From contig NZ_MLCL01000024.1 in the NCBI RefSeq assembly GCF_001942625.1, positions 1 through 64,000 on the forward strand: 64,000 bases of DNA, written 5' to 3'. The DNA comes from Mycobacterium syngnathidarum. GTDB lineage: Bacteria; Actinomycetota; Actinomycetes; Mycobacteriales; Mycobacteriaceae. This document shows, piece by piece, positions 29,650 through 37,495 of the stretch (its first letter is position 1; every line of letters starts with the position of its first letter). The notes under the pieces are model-generated. The model saw only the letters and a list, made by a program, of their open reading frames with translations, was not told the origin of the DNA and did no database searches. A program made the position numbers and the translations under genes.

Positions 29650-29946
29650 TCAGCGGTATCCGCCGAGACCCTCGTCGGCGACGTCCTGCCAGAACTCGCT
29701 TCCGTATTGGGTGTCGGGGATGCCGATCTTCTCGCGGGCCGGTTGTTGGCGTGTCACGCCGTGACGCATCTCCAACTCTTCGGCGTCGATGTCCAACCGC
29801 TCGATATCGTTGAGGATCCGCTCGGCGTCGTTCACCACGCGGCGCGTCGCGGGGGAATCCCCGTACTTCGACGCCAACGTGGTGACACAGCGACGCATGT
29901 CGCGGATCAGGTTGTGGAGTTCGGAGAACTCGGTGGTGGTGGACAA
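29650..29946 (-). CDS. Rv0250c-like conserved protein at the head of the sdh1 operon
   Basis: A 98-residue acidic helical protein (STTTEFSELHNLIRDMRRCV at the N-terminus, ending EGLGGYR). It resembles Rv0250c in size and position, directly upstream of the sdh1 genes. No membrane helix or metal motif is evident apart from one Cys near residue 20. The reading opens with TTG preceded by GGAGG four to five bases upstream. Conserved linkage suggests a role with Sdh1, possibly assembly or regulation, but this is inference. Confidence 0.8.
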   Translation of the reverse strand: MSTTTEFSELHNLIRDMRRCVTTLASKYGDSPATRRVVNDAERILNDIERLDIDAEELEMRHGVTRQQPAREKIGIPDTQYGSEFWQDVADEGLGGYR

Positions 29947-29978
29947 GTGACCTCCTCGGGCTGAAGGTGTCAGGGCTC

Positions 29979-30035
29979 ACAGTACGACAACCAATGCTAG
30001 CCACATCACGATCGCGACGTGATGCGCATCACGTC
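29979..30035 (-). promoter_or_regulatory. sdh1 promoter with a 20-bp perfect palindrome
   Basis: GACGTGATGCGCATCACGTC (30016-30035) is a perfect palindrome whose core GTGA-N6-TCAC is the CRP-type arrangement. A third half-site, ATCACG, lies at 30005-30010. Toward sdh1 two -10 boxes fit: TAGCAT (29999-29994) and TACTGT (29984-29979). From the first, the palindrome centre is about 39-41 bases upstream of the expected start, a class II activator position. The divergent gene at 30158 could also use it. Confidence 0.65.
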
Positions 30036-30157
30036 CGCGGCGGCCTCGCCGAGCGCTCGCAATCACCGACCGGAACCCGGGTCGTAGGCTGGCCTTCGCC
30101 GGCTTCTCATCTGGCCGAATGACACCTGAGCAGGACATCTGAGCACCCGGAGGATCT

Positions 30158-30916
30158 ATGAGTGAGACCACGTTGCAGCAGCGGGCGGCGGCGTTGCTGG
30201 CGCTGCACCAGCCCGGCAACCCCGTTGTGTTGCCCACGGTGTGGGATGCCTGGTCGGCCCGGCTGGTGGTCGGTGAGGGCTTCTCGGCCCTGTCCGTGGG
30301 CAGCCATCCGCTGGCCGATTCCATCGGCAAGGCAGACGGCGAGGTGATGTCGTTCGACGATCTGCTGACCCGGGTGCGGCAAATCACCGACGCGGTCGAC
30401 GTGCCGGTCTCGGTGGATATCGAGTCTGGCTACGGCGAGCGGCCGGAGCGGCTCATCGAGGGACTGCTCGGCGTCGGCGCGGTCGGGCTCAACATCGAGG
30501 ACACCGTGCACCGGGAGGGCAAGCGCCTGCGTAGCTCGGCCGAGCACGCCGAGCTGGTGCGGCAGTTGCGTGCGGCAGCCGACGCCGCCGGTGTGCACGT
30601 GGTGATCAACGCGCGCACCGACTTGTTCCTGCGCAACGAGGGAGACGAAACCGACCGTGTGGATCGTGCGATCGCCCGGTTGTCCGAGGCGGCCGCCGCG
30701 GGTGCCGACTCGCTGTTCCCGCCCGGTCTGCGGGACCCGGAGGCGTTGGCACGCTTGGTGTCTGAGGTGCCCCTTCCGGTCAGTGTGACCGTTCCCCCCG
30801 ATACCGCCGACCTCGCCGAGCTCACGGCCGCCGGCGTCGGGCGCATCACTTTCGGCCCGTTCCTGCAGGCCGTGCTGAGCGCGCGGGCAAAAGAGGTGCT
30901 CGGCCGCTGGCGGTAG
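30158..30916 (+). CDS. Isocitrate lyase/PEP mutase superfamily enzyme
   Basis: A 252-residue TIM-barrel protein of the isocitrate lyase/phosphoenolpyruvate mutase superfamily. It shows the metal-binding pattern VSVDIESGYGERP (about residues 85-97) and GAVGLNIEDTVH (about 109-120). It lacks the KKCGH loop of true isocitrate lyase and is much shorter, so a C-C lyase or oxaloacetate-decarboxylase-like activity on a small 2-oxo or 2-methyl acid is likely; the substrate is not evident. GGAGG lies four bases before the ATG. It is divergent from sdh1. Confidence 0.85.
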   Translation: MSETTLQQRAAALLALHQPGNPVVLPTVWDAWSARLVVGEGFSALSVGSHPLADSIGKADGEVMSFDDLLTRVRQITDAVDVPVSVDIESGYGERPERLIEGLLGVGAVGLNIEDTVHREGKRLRSSAEHAELVRQLRAAADAAGVHVVINARTDLFLRNEGDETDRVDRAIARLSEAAAAGADSLFPPGLRDPEALARLVSEVPLPVSVTVPPDTADLAELTAAGVGRITFGPFLQAVLSARAKEVLGRWR

Positions 30917-31007
30917 CCGTCGGCGATTTGTGCGAACTGCCACTTCTGGACGTGCGATTTGTGCCAATAATGACGCACTGATACGTCGAGCAGGCAGGGT
31001 GCATGCG

Positions 31008-31496
31008 ATGGACTGGCGCACGAGACGCGCGGTGACGTTGGCGGCAGCGGGTGGGGTGGTACTCGGTGGGGTGGGCAGCCCGCCGGCGTCGGCGACGACG
31101 ATGGTGCCGTTGTCGAATTCCATCCGCGGGTGTGATTTCACGAAAGCGTTGTTCCTCGGCGGAATGGGCTCGGGTACCGGCTCCGGCCACGCCAGCATCG
31201 GCGCCGACGGCTCGCACGTGGGTGCCGAGGTGATGCTGCAGTCGGCGACCCCCTACACCGACTACCGGGTCAGGCTCATTCAGCTGCCACGACCGTCGGT
31301 GGCGACGTGCAACGCCGGTGATCCCGGGGTGGCGGGCGCGGTGCTGCATACCGATGCCAGTGGGACGGCGACCGTCACGGTTGCCGGGCCCCTGAGCTCG
31401 GACGCTACGCAGGCGTGGGTGGTTGTCGAGGGGCCACCGGCACCGGGCCGCATTCGCGGTGACGTCTACACCTCGGACTACCCGGTGAACCTCTGA
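31008..31496 (+). CDS. Small secreted protein
   Basis: A 162-residue protein with a twin-arginine-like or Sec signal (MDWRTRRAVTLAAAGGVVLGG, cleavage likely after ASA near residue 32). The mature part is Gly/Ala/Thr-rich beta-type sequence with two cysteines (IRGCDFTKALF, VATCNAGDPG) that may pair. I do not recognise a family. An in-frame reading from 30930 exists, but the signal only makes sense from 31008. A bidirectional terminator follows. Confidence 0.7.
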   Translation: MDWRTRRAVTLAAAGGVVLGGVGSPPASATTMVPLSNSIRGCDFTKALFLGGMGSGTGSGHASIGADGSHVGAEVMLQSATPYTDYRVRLIQLPRPSVATCNAGDPGVAGAVLHTDASGTATVTVAGPLSSDATQAWVVVEGPPAPGRIRGDVYTSDYPVNL

Positions 31497-31501
31497 CTCG
31501 G

Positions 31502-31542
31502 GCGAAAGTCGGTGGAGGCCATTGGATTCTACCGACTTTCGC
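31502..31542. terminator. Bidirectional hairpin between secreted protein and EamA genes
   Basis: GCGAAAGTCGGT (31502-31513) and ACCGACTTTCGC (31531-31542) are a perfect 12-base inverted repeat with a 17-base loop, between two convergent genes that stop at 31496 and 31550. Confidence 0.85.
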
Positions 31543-31549
31543 ATAGGTG

Positions 31550-32473
31550 TCACCGCAGGCGGGGTGGTTTCAAGCGGATGCGGACGGCCAGTGCGGCGCA
31601 GCCGATGACCACGGCGCCCCCGGCCACCGTCGTCCAGGTGAGCCGTTCGTGCAGTAACAATGCCGCCCAGGCGATGGTCATCACCGGCTGGGCCAACTGG
31701 ACTTGGCTCACCTGCGTCATCGGCCCGATGGCCAAGCCGCGATACCAGGCGAAAAACCCCAGATACATGCTGACCACGGCCAGGTAACCGAACGCGGCCC
31801 ACTGCGCAGGCGTCGCGTGTGGCGGATGCTGCGCCATGTCCAGCACCGTCAACGCCAGCATCACCGGCGCCGCGATCACCAACGCCCAGGACACCGTCTG
31901 CCAGGCACCCAGTTCCCGCGCCAGCAGCCCACCCTCGGCGTATCCGACCGCCGCCGCCAGCACGGCGCCGAACAGCAGTAGGTCCGGCCAGCTCAGGTGG
32001 CCGAACCCGGAGCCGTGCACCATCGCGAACACCACCGCGGCCAACGCCCCGGCTGCCGCCATGGTCCAGAAGGCGACCGGGGGACGCTCATGGCCGCGCA
32101 GTACCGCGCACACCGCGGTGGCGGCAGGCAGCAGTGCGACCACGATGGCCCCGTGGCTGGCGGGAACGACGGTAAGGGCGTAGGAGGTCAGTAGCGGAAA
32201 GCCTGCGACGACACCGGCCGCCACGACGGCCAGCCGGGCCCATTGCCGGGGCGAGGGCCGGGTCTGCCGGGTCAGCGCGAGGGCGGCCCCCGCGATGGCG
32301 GCGGCGACGACGGCGCGGCCGGCCCCGATGAACAGCGGGGAAAGCCCGTCGATGGCCACCTTGGTGAACACGATGGTGAAGGAGAACGCGGTGACGCCGA
32401 GCAGTCCCCACCACAACCCGGTGTGGGATAGCGCCGACGGGTTATTCGGAGTAGCGCTACTCTGTATCAACAT
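31550..32473 (-). CDS. EamA/DMT family exporter
   Basis: A 307-residue drug/metabolite transporter with ten predicted membrane helices in two EamA repeats (FTKVAIDGLSPLFIGAGRAVVA in the first, LAQPVMTIAWAALLLHERL in the second). Such proteins export amino acids, metabolites or toxic compounds. It is divergent from a MocR-type regulator with which it shares the CATG at 32471-32474 as start codon, so the regulator very likely controls it. The longer reading to 32611 runs into the regulator gene and is rejected. Confidence 0.87.
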   Translation of the reverse strand: MLIQSSATPNNPSALSHTGLWWGLLGVTAFSFTIVFTKVAIDGLSPLFIGAGRAVVAAAIAGAALALTRQTRPSPRQWARLAVVAAGVVAGFPLLTSYALTVVPASHGAIVVALLPAATAVCAVLRGHERPPVAFWTMAAAGALAAVVFAMVHGSGFGHLSWPDLLLFGAVLAAAVGYAEGGLLARELGAWQTVSWALVIAAPVMLALTVLDMAQHPPHATPAQWAAFGYLAVVSMYLGFFAWYRGLAIGPMTQVSQVQLAQPVMTIAWAALLLHERLTWTTVAGGAVVIGCAALAVRIRLKPPRLR

Positions 32474-32484
32474 GGACAACGATA
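32449..32484. promoter_or_regulatory. Overlapping divergent leaderless promoters with palindromic operator
   Basis: For the regulator, TACTCT (32458-32463) lies eight bases before its ATG at 32472. For the exporter, TATCGT on the minus strand (32484-32479) lies five bases before its ATG at 32473. A perfect palindrome GAGTAGCGCTACTC (32449-32462) covers most of the regulator -10. Each promoter lies inside the first codons of the other gene. Confidence 0.6.
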
Positions 32485-33884
32485 GCACTGAGCGCATCGT
32501 GTCTGGCCTGCGGAAGTGGATCACCACCGCGCCACCGGGCGCGCAGCTGCCCTCCAACCGGTCCCTGGTGGCCGAATACGGGGCCAGCCCGGTGACGGTC
32601 GCCAAGGCCATGCGCGCGTTGCGCGGCCTGGGGCTGGTGGAGAGCAGGCCCGGGGTCGGGTCGTTCGTGCGGGCGGTGCGTGCCGCGCGCCTGCCCGATT
32701 ACGGCTGGCAGACCGCTGCACTCGGATCGCCGCAGGCCCGCATCCCCGCACTGTCGACGCCGCTGCGCGGCGTCGCGCCGGACATGATCGCGCTGCACTC
32801 GGGTTATCCCGAGCGCGAACTTCTTCCCCAGCGGCTGGTCCGTCCGGCCTTTGCGCGGGCGGCCCGCGGTGACACCGCGCTGAGTCCTGCCGGCGTGGCC
32901 GGCCGGCCGGACCTGCAGGCCTGGTTCGCTCAGGAGCTGGCGGAGGCCTTCGGGGCGGGCGTCACACCGCCGACGGCCCGCGAGGTGATCGTGCTCCCCG
33001 GCAGTCAGAGCGGTCTGAGTTCGATCTGTCGCGCCCTGGTCGGGTTCGGGCAGCCCATGTTGATCGAGTCGCCCAGCTACTGGGGCGCCATCCTGGCTGC
33101 GGCCCAGTGCGGTGTGCGGCTGGTCCCGGTGCCGAGTGGACCGCGCGGACCTGAGCCGGAGGAACTGTCGCGGGCTTTCGCCCAAACGGGTGCCAGGGTG
33201 TTCTACGCCCAACCCAACTACGCCAATCCGACTGGCGCCCAATGGGATCCTGAGCTGGCAAGCCAGGTGCTCGAGGTGGTGCGCAGCCACGGTGCCTTCC
33301 TGGTCGAGGACGATTGGGCGCGCGACTTCGGCATCGACAGCACCTCCAGGCCGGTCGCGGCTGCCGATGACGCCGGGCACGTCATCTATCTGAGGTCGCT
33401 GACCAAGAGTGTGTCGCCGTCGATCCGGGTCGCGGCGATGGTGGCCAGGGGTCCCGCCCGCGACCGGCTCCTGGCCGACCGGGGCGCGGAGTCGATGTAT
33501 GTCAGCGGTGTGTTGCAGGTCGCCGCACTCGATGTGGTCACCCAACCGGCCTGGCGTACCCACCTGCGCGACTTGCGTCAGCAGTTGCAGGCGCGGCGCG
33601 ACCTGCTGATCGCTGCGTTGGCCGAGTACGCTCCCGGCGCTCAGCTCGAGCACGTGCCCCGCGGCGGGCTGCATCTGTGGCTGCGCCTGCCCGATGCGGT
33701 CGACCTGGGGCGCCTGGTGCGCGAGTGTGAGACCGATTCGGTGCTGGTCGCGGCGGGCAACGAATGGTTTCCGGCCGAACCGTCCGGGCCGTATCTGCGA
33801 CTGAACTATTCGGGCCCGGATCCGCAACGTTTCGCCGAGGCGGCGCGGGTCATCGGACACGCGATCGCTCGGCAGCTGGGTTAG
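32472..33884 (+). CDS. MocR-type PLP-dependent GntR regulator
   Basis: A 470-residue fusion of an N-terminal GntR winged helix (about residues 1-75; LPSNRSLVAEYGASPVTVAKAMRALRGLGL) and an aminotransferase class I-like domain (about 110-465). The PLP lysine is in SLTKSVSPSIRVA (about residue 314), and NYANPTGAQWD is the usual substrate-side motif. MocR regulators sense PLP adducts or amino compounds rather than catalyse. The ATG at 32472 follows a TACTCT -10, so it should be leaderless; in-frame upstream codons would precede the winged helix with unrelated residues. The divergent EamA exporter is its likely target. Confidence 0.87.
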   Translation: MDNDSTERIVSGLRKWITTAPPGAQLPSNRSLVAEYGASPVTVAKAMRALRGLGLVESRPGVGSFVRAVRAARLPDYGWQTAALGSPQARIPALSTPLRGVAPDMIALHSGYPERELLPQRLVRPAFARAARGDTALSPAGVAGRPDLQAWFAQELAEAFGAGVTPPTAREVIVLPGSQSGLSSICRALVGFGQPMLIESPSYWGAILAAAQCGVRLVPVPSGPRGPEPEELSRAFAQTGARVFYAQPNYANPTGAQWDPELASQVLEVVRSHGAFLVEDDWARDFGIDSTSRPVAAADDAGHVIYLRSLTKSVSPSIRVAAMVARGPARDRLLADRGAESMYVSGVLQVAALDVVTQPAWRTHLRDLRQQLQARRDLLIAALAEYAPGAQLEHVPRGGLHLWLRLPDAVDLGRLVRECETDSVLVAAGNEWFPAEPSGPYLRLNYSGPDPQRFAEAARVIGHAIARQLG

Positions 33885-33943
33885 CTGGACCTCACTGCCG
33901 GGCTTCCTCACATGTGCGTCGCGGGGACCGTGAGCACACCGTG

Positions 33944-33993
33944 ACGGGCGGTTCACACAGGGCGACAATTCGGCAACTTCGAGTTCCTAACCT
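33944..33993 (+). promoter_or_regulatory. nirB promoter with possible GlnR box
   Basis: TAACCT (33988-33993) stands six bases before the nirB ATG at 34000, giving a leaderless transcript. Upstream, AC-N9-AC (33944-33945 and 33955-33956) fits the mycobacterial GlnR half-site spacing. That motif is short and occurs by chance, so the GlnR part is tentative. Confidence 0.45.
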
Positions 33994-33999
33994 CGCCGT

Positions 34000-36561
34000 A
34001 TGTCGTCAACACAGAACGTCGTGGTCGTCGGACACGGCATGGTGGGGCACCGCTTCGTCGAGGCGTTGCGGTCGCGTGACGCCGCAGGCGCCTGGCGGGT
34101 CACCGTCCTGTCGGAGGAAGCTGACGCAGCCTATGACCGGGTCGGACTGACCGCGTACACCGAGCACTGGGACCGGGCCCAACTCGCGCTGCCGGGTAAT
34201 GACTACGCCGGCGATGACCGGGTGGATCTGCGCCTGGGATGTGCGGTCGCCGAGATCGACCGGGAAGCCCGTACGGTGCGAACCGTCGCCGGCGAGAGCT
34301 TCGACTACGACGCACTGGTGCTGGCTACCGGGTCGTACGCCTTCGTGCCGCCGGTGCCGGGGCGCGACCTGCCGGGGGTGCACGTCTACCGCACGCTCGA
34401 TGACCTCGACGCGATCCGCGCCAGTGCCAAGAGCGCCATGGACTCGAAGTCGCCGGTGGGCGTGGTGATCGGTGGCGGTCTGCTGGGCCTTGAGGCGGCC
34501 AACGCGTTGCGGCAGTTCGGCCTGCGCACGCACGTGCTGGAGATGTCACCGCACCTGATGTCGGCGCAGCTCGACGAGGCCGGCGGCACCTTGCTGAACC
34601 GGATGATGCGGAGCCTGGGCATCGAGGTACACACCGCTGTCGGCACTGACAGCATTCAGCCGGCGCAGCGGCACAAGCCGCTGCGCAAGTCCGACATCGA
34701 TGATTCGATGCGGATCTCGCTCAACGACGGGACCTCCATCGACGCGGGGCTGGTGGTCTTCGCCGCCGGTGTGCGCCCGCGCGATGAGCTGGCCCGCGCG
34801 GCAGGTCTGGACATGGCGCAGCGCGGTGGCGTGCTGACCGATCTGTCCTGTGTCACAAGCGATCCCAGTATCTACGCGATCGGCGAGGTGGCGGCCATCG
34901 AAGGCCGCTGCTACGGCCTGGTGGCGCCGGGCTACACCACCGCCGAGGTGGTGGCCGACCGGCTGCTGGGCGGTGAGGCCGAGTTCCCGGGCGCCGACAT
35001 GTCGACCAAGCTCAAGCTGCTGGGCGTCGACGTCGCCAGTTTCGGTGATGCCAAAGGGGTTACGCCGAACTGCCTGGAGGTCGTGGTCAACGACCCCGTC
35101 AAACAGACCTACGCCAAACTGGTGCTCTCCGATGACGCCAAGACGCTGCTGGGCGGCATCCTGGTCGGTGACGCATCGGCCTACGGCGTGCTGCGGCCGA
35201 TGGTGGCCAGCGAACTCCCCGGAGACCCGCTGGCTTTGATCGCCCCGGTCGGGGACGGTGACGCGTCCGCGCTGGGCGTGGCCGCGCTGCCGGACATCGC
35301 GCAGATCTGCTCGTGCAACAACGTCACCAAGGGTGATCTGAAGGAAGCCATCTGCGGCGGCTGCGACGATGTGCCCAGCCTGAAGAAGTGCACGCTGGCC
35401 GGCACCTCGTGCGGCTCCTGTGTGCCGCTGCTCAAGCAGCTCCTGGAGGCCGAAGGTGTCGAGCAGTCCAAGGCCCTGTGCGAGCACTTCAGTCAGTCGC
35501 GCGCCGAACTGTTCGAGATCATCAGCGCCACCGAGATCCGCACCTTCTCCGGCCTGATCGAGAAGTTCGGCACCGGAAAGGGTTGCGACATCTGCAAACC
35601 CACCGTCGCGTCGATCCTGGCCTCGACCAGCTCCGACCACGTACTCGATGGCGAGCAGGCCTCGTTGCAGGACTCCAACGACCACTTCCTGGCCAACATC
35701 CAGAAGAACGGCAGCTACTCGGTGGTGCCGCGGTCGCCCGGCGGTGAGATCACTCCGGAACAGTTGATCCTGATCGGCGAGATCGCAAGGGATTTCGACC
35801 TTTACACCAAGATCACCGGCGGGCAGCGCATCGACATGTTCGGCGCGCGGGTCGAGCAGTTGCCGCAGATCTGGGCGCGTCTGGTCGAGGGCGGAATGGA
35901 GTCCGGGCACGCCTACGGCAAGTCGTTGCGCACCGTCAAGAGTTGCGTCGGTAGCACGTGGTGCCGTTACGGCCAACAGGATTCGGTCAACATGGCCGTC
36001 GAGATCGAGAAGCGGTACCGGGGCCTGCGGTCACCGCACAAGATCAAGATGGCGGTCTCGGGATGCGCCCGGGAATGCGCCGAAGCGCAGAGCAAGGACG
36101 TCGGCGTCATCGCCACCGAACAGGGCTGGAACCTGTATGTGTGCGGCAACGGCGGCATGTCGCCACGGCACGCCCAGCTGCTGGCCGGCGACCTGGATGA
36201 CGAGACGCTGATCCGGTACATCGACCGGTTCCTGATGTTCTACATCCGCACCGCGGACCGTCTGCAGCGCACGGCGCCGTGGCTGGAGGCGATGGATGGT
36301 GGGCTCGACCACCTGCGCGAGGTCGTCTGCAACGACTCCCTCGGTCTGGCCGCTGAGTTCGAGGCGGCCATGGAACGCCACGTCGCCGGCTACGCCTGCG
36401 AGTGGAAGGGCGTGCTGGACGACCCGGAGAAGCTGTCACGCTTCGTGTCGTTCGTCAACGCACCCGACGTCGACGACCCGACCGTCACGTTTACCGAGCG
36501 CGGTGGCCGGAAGGTGCCGACAAGTTTGGGTATGCCGTCGATCATCCAGGAGGCGAAATGA
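34000..36561 (+). CDS. nirB: Assimilatory nitrite reductase [NAD(P)H] large subunit
   Basis: An 853-residue enzyme that reduces nitrite to ammonium in the cytoplasm. Order: FAD domain (VVVVGHGMVGHRF, residues 7-19), NAD(P)H domain (VVIGGGLLGLEAANALR, about 156-172), BFD-type [2Fe-2S] domain (CSCNNVTKGDL, then CGGC and CGSC, about 435-480), then the ferredoxin-like and siroheme/[4Fe-4S] domains. The siroheme cysteines are in CVGSTWCRYGQQD (about 648) and SGCARECAEAQ (about 687). The ATG appears leaderless. The stop overlaps the nirD start (ATGA). Siroheme-supply genes lie 1.3 kb downstream. Confidence 0.96.
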   Translation: MSSTQNVVVVGHGMVGHRFVEALRSRDAAGAWRVTVLSEEADAAYDRVGLTAYTEHWDRAQLALPGNDYAGDDRVDLRLGCAVAEIDREARTVRTVAGESFDYDALVLATGSYAFVPPVPGRDLPGVHVYRTLDDLDAIRASAKSAMDSKSPVGVVIGGGLLGLEAANALRQFGLRTHVLEMSPHLMSAQLDEAGGTLLNRMMRSLGIEVHTAVGTDSIQPAQRHKPLRKSDIDDSMRISLNDGTSIDAGLVVFAAGVRPRDELARAAGLDMAQRGGVLTDLSCVTSDPSIYAIGEVAAIEGRCYGLVAPGYTTAEVVADRLLGGEAEFPGADMSTKLKLLGVDVASFGDAKGVTPNCLEVVVNDPVKQTYAKLVLSDDAKTLLGGILVGDASAYGVLRPMVASELPGDPLALIAPVGDGDASALGVAALPDIAQICSCNNVTKGDLKEAICGGCDDVPSLKKCTLAGTSCGSCVPLLKQLLEAEGVEQSKALCEHFSQSRAELFEIISATEIRTFSGLIEKFGTGKGCDICKPTVASILASTSSDHVLDGEQASLQDSNDHFLANIQKNGSYSVVPRSPGGEITPEQLILIGEIARDFDLYTKITGGQRIDMFGARVEQLPQIWARLVEGGMESGHAYGKSLRTVKSCVGSTWCRYGQQDSVNMAVEIEKRYRGLRSPHKIKMAVSGCARECAEAQSKDVGVIATEQGWNLYVCGNGGMSPRHAQLLAGDLDDETLIRYIDRFLMFYIRTADRLQRTAPWLEAMDGGLDHLREVVCNDSLGLAAEFEAAMERHVAGYACEWKGVLDDPEKLSRFVSFVNAPDVDDPTVTFTERGGRKVPTSLGMPSIIQEAK

Positions 36562-36929
36562 CACTGCTCGACGACCACAAGGACATTCACGCCTCGACTC
36601 CGTGGGAGTGGACGACGGCGTGCCGGTATGACTTCCTGATGCCGTGCCGGGGTGTGGCGGTGCTGCTGCCCGATGGTTCACAGGCGGCCCTGTTCCGCCT
36701 CGACGACGGCTCGCTGTATGCGGTGGGCAACATCGACCCGTTCTCCGGTGCGGCGGTGATCTCCCGCGGGATCGTGGGTGACCGGGCCGGCCGGGCGACC
36801 GTGCAGTCGCCGATCAAGAAGCAGGCCTTCGCGCTCGACGACGGCAGTTGTCTCGACGACGACGCCGTGTCGATCCCCGTCTACCGGACCCGCGTCACGC
36901 CGGGCGGGTTTGTTCAGATCTCCGCCTGA
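36558..36929 (+). CDS. nirD: Nitrite reductase small subunit
   Basis: A 123-residue Rieske-like subunit of NirBD. The fold is recognisable (CRGVAVLLPDGSQAALFRLDDGSLYAVGNIDPFSGAAV), but the Rieske Cys/His ligands are absent, as is normal for NirD. It starts at 36558, overlapping the nirB stop by four bases with the ribosome site CAGGAGG inside the end of nirB. Its 3' end overlaps the convergent winged-helix gene by 16 bases. Confidence 0.95.
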   Translation: MTLLDDHKDIHASTPWEWTTACRYDFLMPCRGVAVLLPDGSQAALFRLDDGSLYAVGNIDPFSGAAVISRGIVGDRAGRATVQSPIKKQAFALDDGSCLDDDAVSIPVYRTRVTPGGFVQISA

Positions 36930-37165
36930 TCGGCTGTCCGGCTCCAGTGGGCGTCGCGCCCCTGGAGCTTGCGGCGCTGCACCACGCCGCGCCGTTCGAG
37001 CACCGTGAGATTGCGGTACACGGACTCGATCACGACCGGTGCGCGGAAGTGCTCGTGCATGTCGTCGCGTAGCTGTGCGGTGGTCATCGGCCGAGACGTG
37101 CGATCCAGTGCGTTGAGCAGGTGCTGACGCAGACGTTCGGCCGGGACCCGGTCACCGGGTCGCAC
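36914..37165 (-). CDS. Small winged-helix protein
   Basis: An 83-residue protein with a winged-helix fold similar to the DNA-binding half of Fur-type regulators (TTAQLRDDMHEH, then VIESVYRNLTVLERRGVVQR, about residues 28-63). The Fur metal-binding and dimerisation half is missing. GTG at 37165 is the only start. It could be a stand-alone regulator of nirBD or a remnant. The 3' end overlaps nirD by 16 bases on the opposite strand. Confidence 0.6.
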   Translation of the reverse strand: MRPGDRVPAERLRQHLLNALDRTSRPMTTAQLRDDMHEHFRAPVVIESVYRNLTVLERRGVVQRRKLQGRDAHWSRTADQAEI

Positions 37166-37495
37166 TGCCGAGCGCGTCGTCTCGACGGGCTGCGCCCGCC
37201 GGTGTGGTCACCTGCACGTTTGTCTGTACTCCCGCCGAATAGCCCGATGATCGCGATAACGATAGCTGAGTTTTCGGCCCAGATCTGACGCCCAGAGTCG
37301 CCGGCAAACCGTCGGGTCCTGGTTACTTGGGCAAATACCTGTACAGAGCTGGTTTTGCCGCGAAATTTGCCAGAATTGCACGGTCGGGATAGTTCTCGAA
37401 GCTGTGGTGCGCATCTCGCTGGCTAACTAGAATAGTTCGCTGGAGTGTGTTTAGACTCCCTCTCAAGGAAGCGTCGTCAGAGGGGCTGACAAGGG
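37166..37495. other. 330-base gap between two divergent genes
   Basis: I see no convincing gene here. The region is less GC-rich than its surroundings. A TAGACT -10 (37452-37457) can serve the plus-strand gene at 37496. GAGGGG about ten bases before that ATG and AAGGG next to it are the possible ribosome sites. The short minus-strand reading near 37208-37414 has atypical composition and no ribosome site. Confidence 0.5.

Noticed and set aside
32457..33968. 503-codon minus-strand frame opposite the MocR gene
   Set aside because: No family features; the opposite strand encodes a clear winged helix and aminotransferase domain.
37208..37414. Small minus-strand gene in the 37.2-37.5 kb gap
   Set aside because: No ribosome site, atypical composition and no recognisable sequence.
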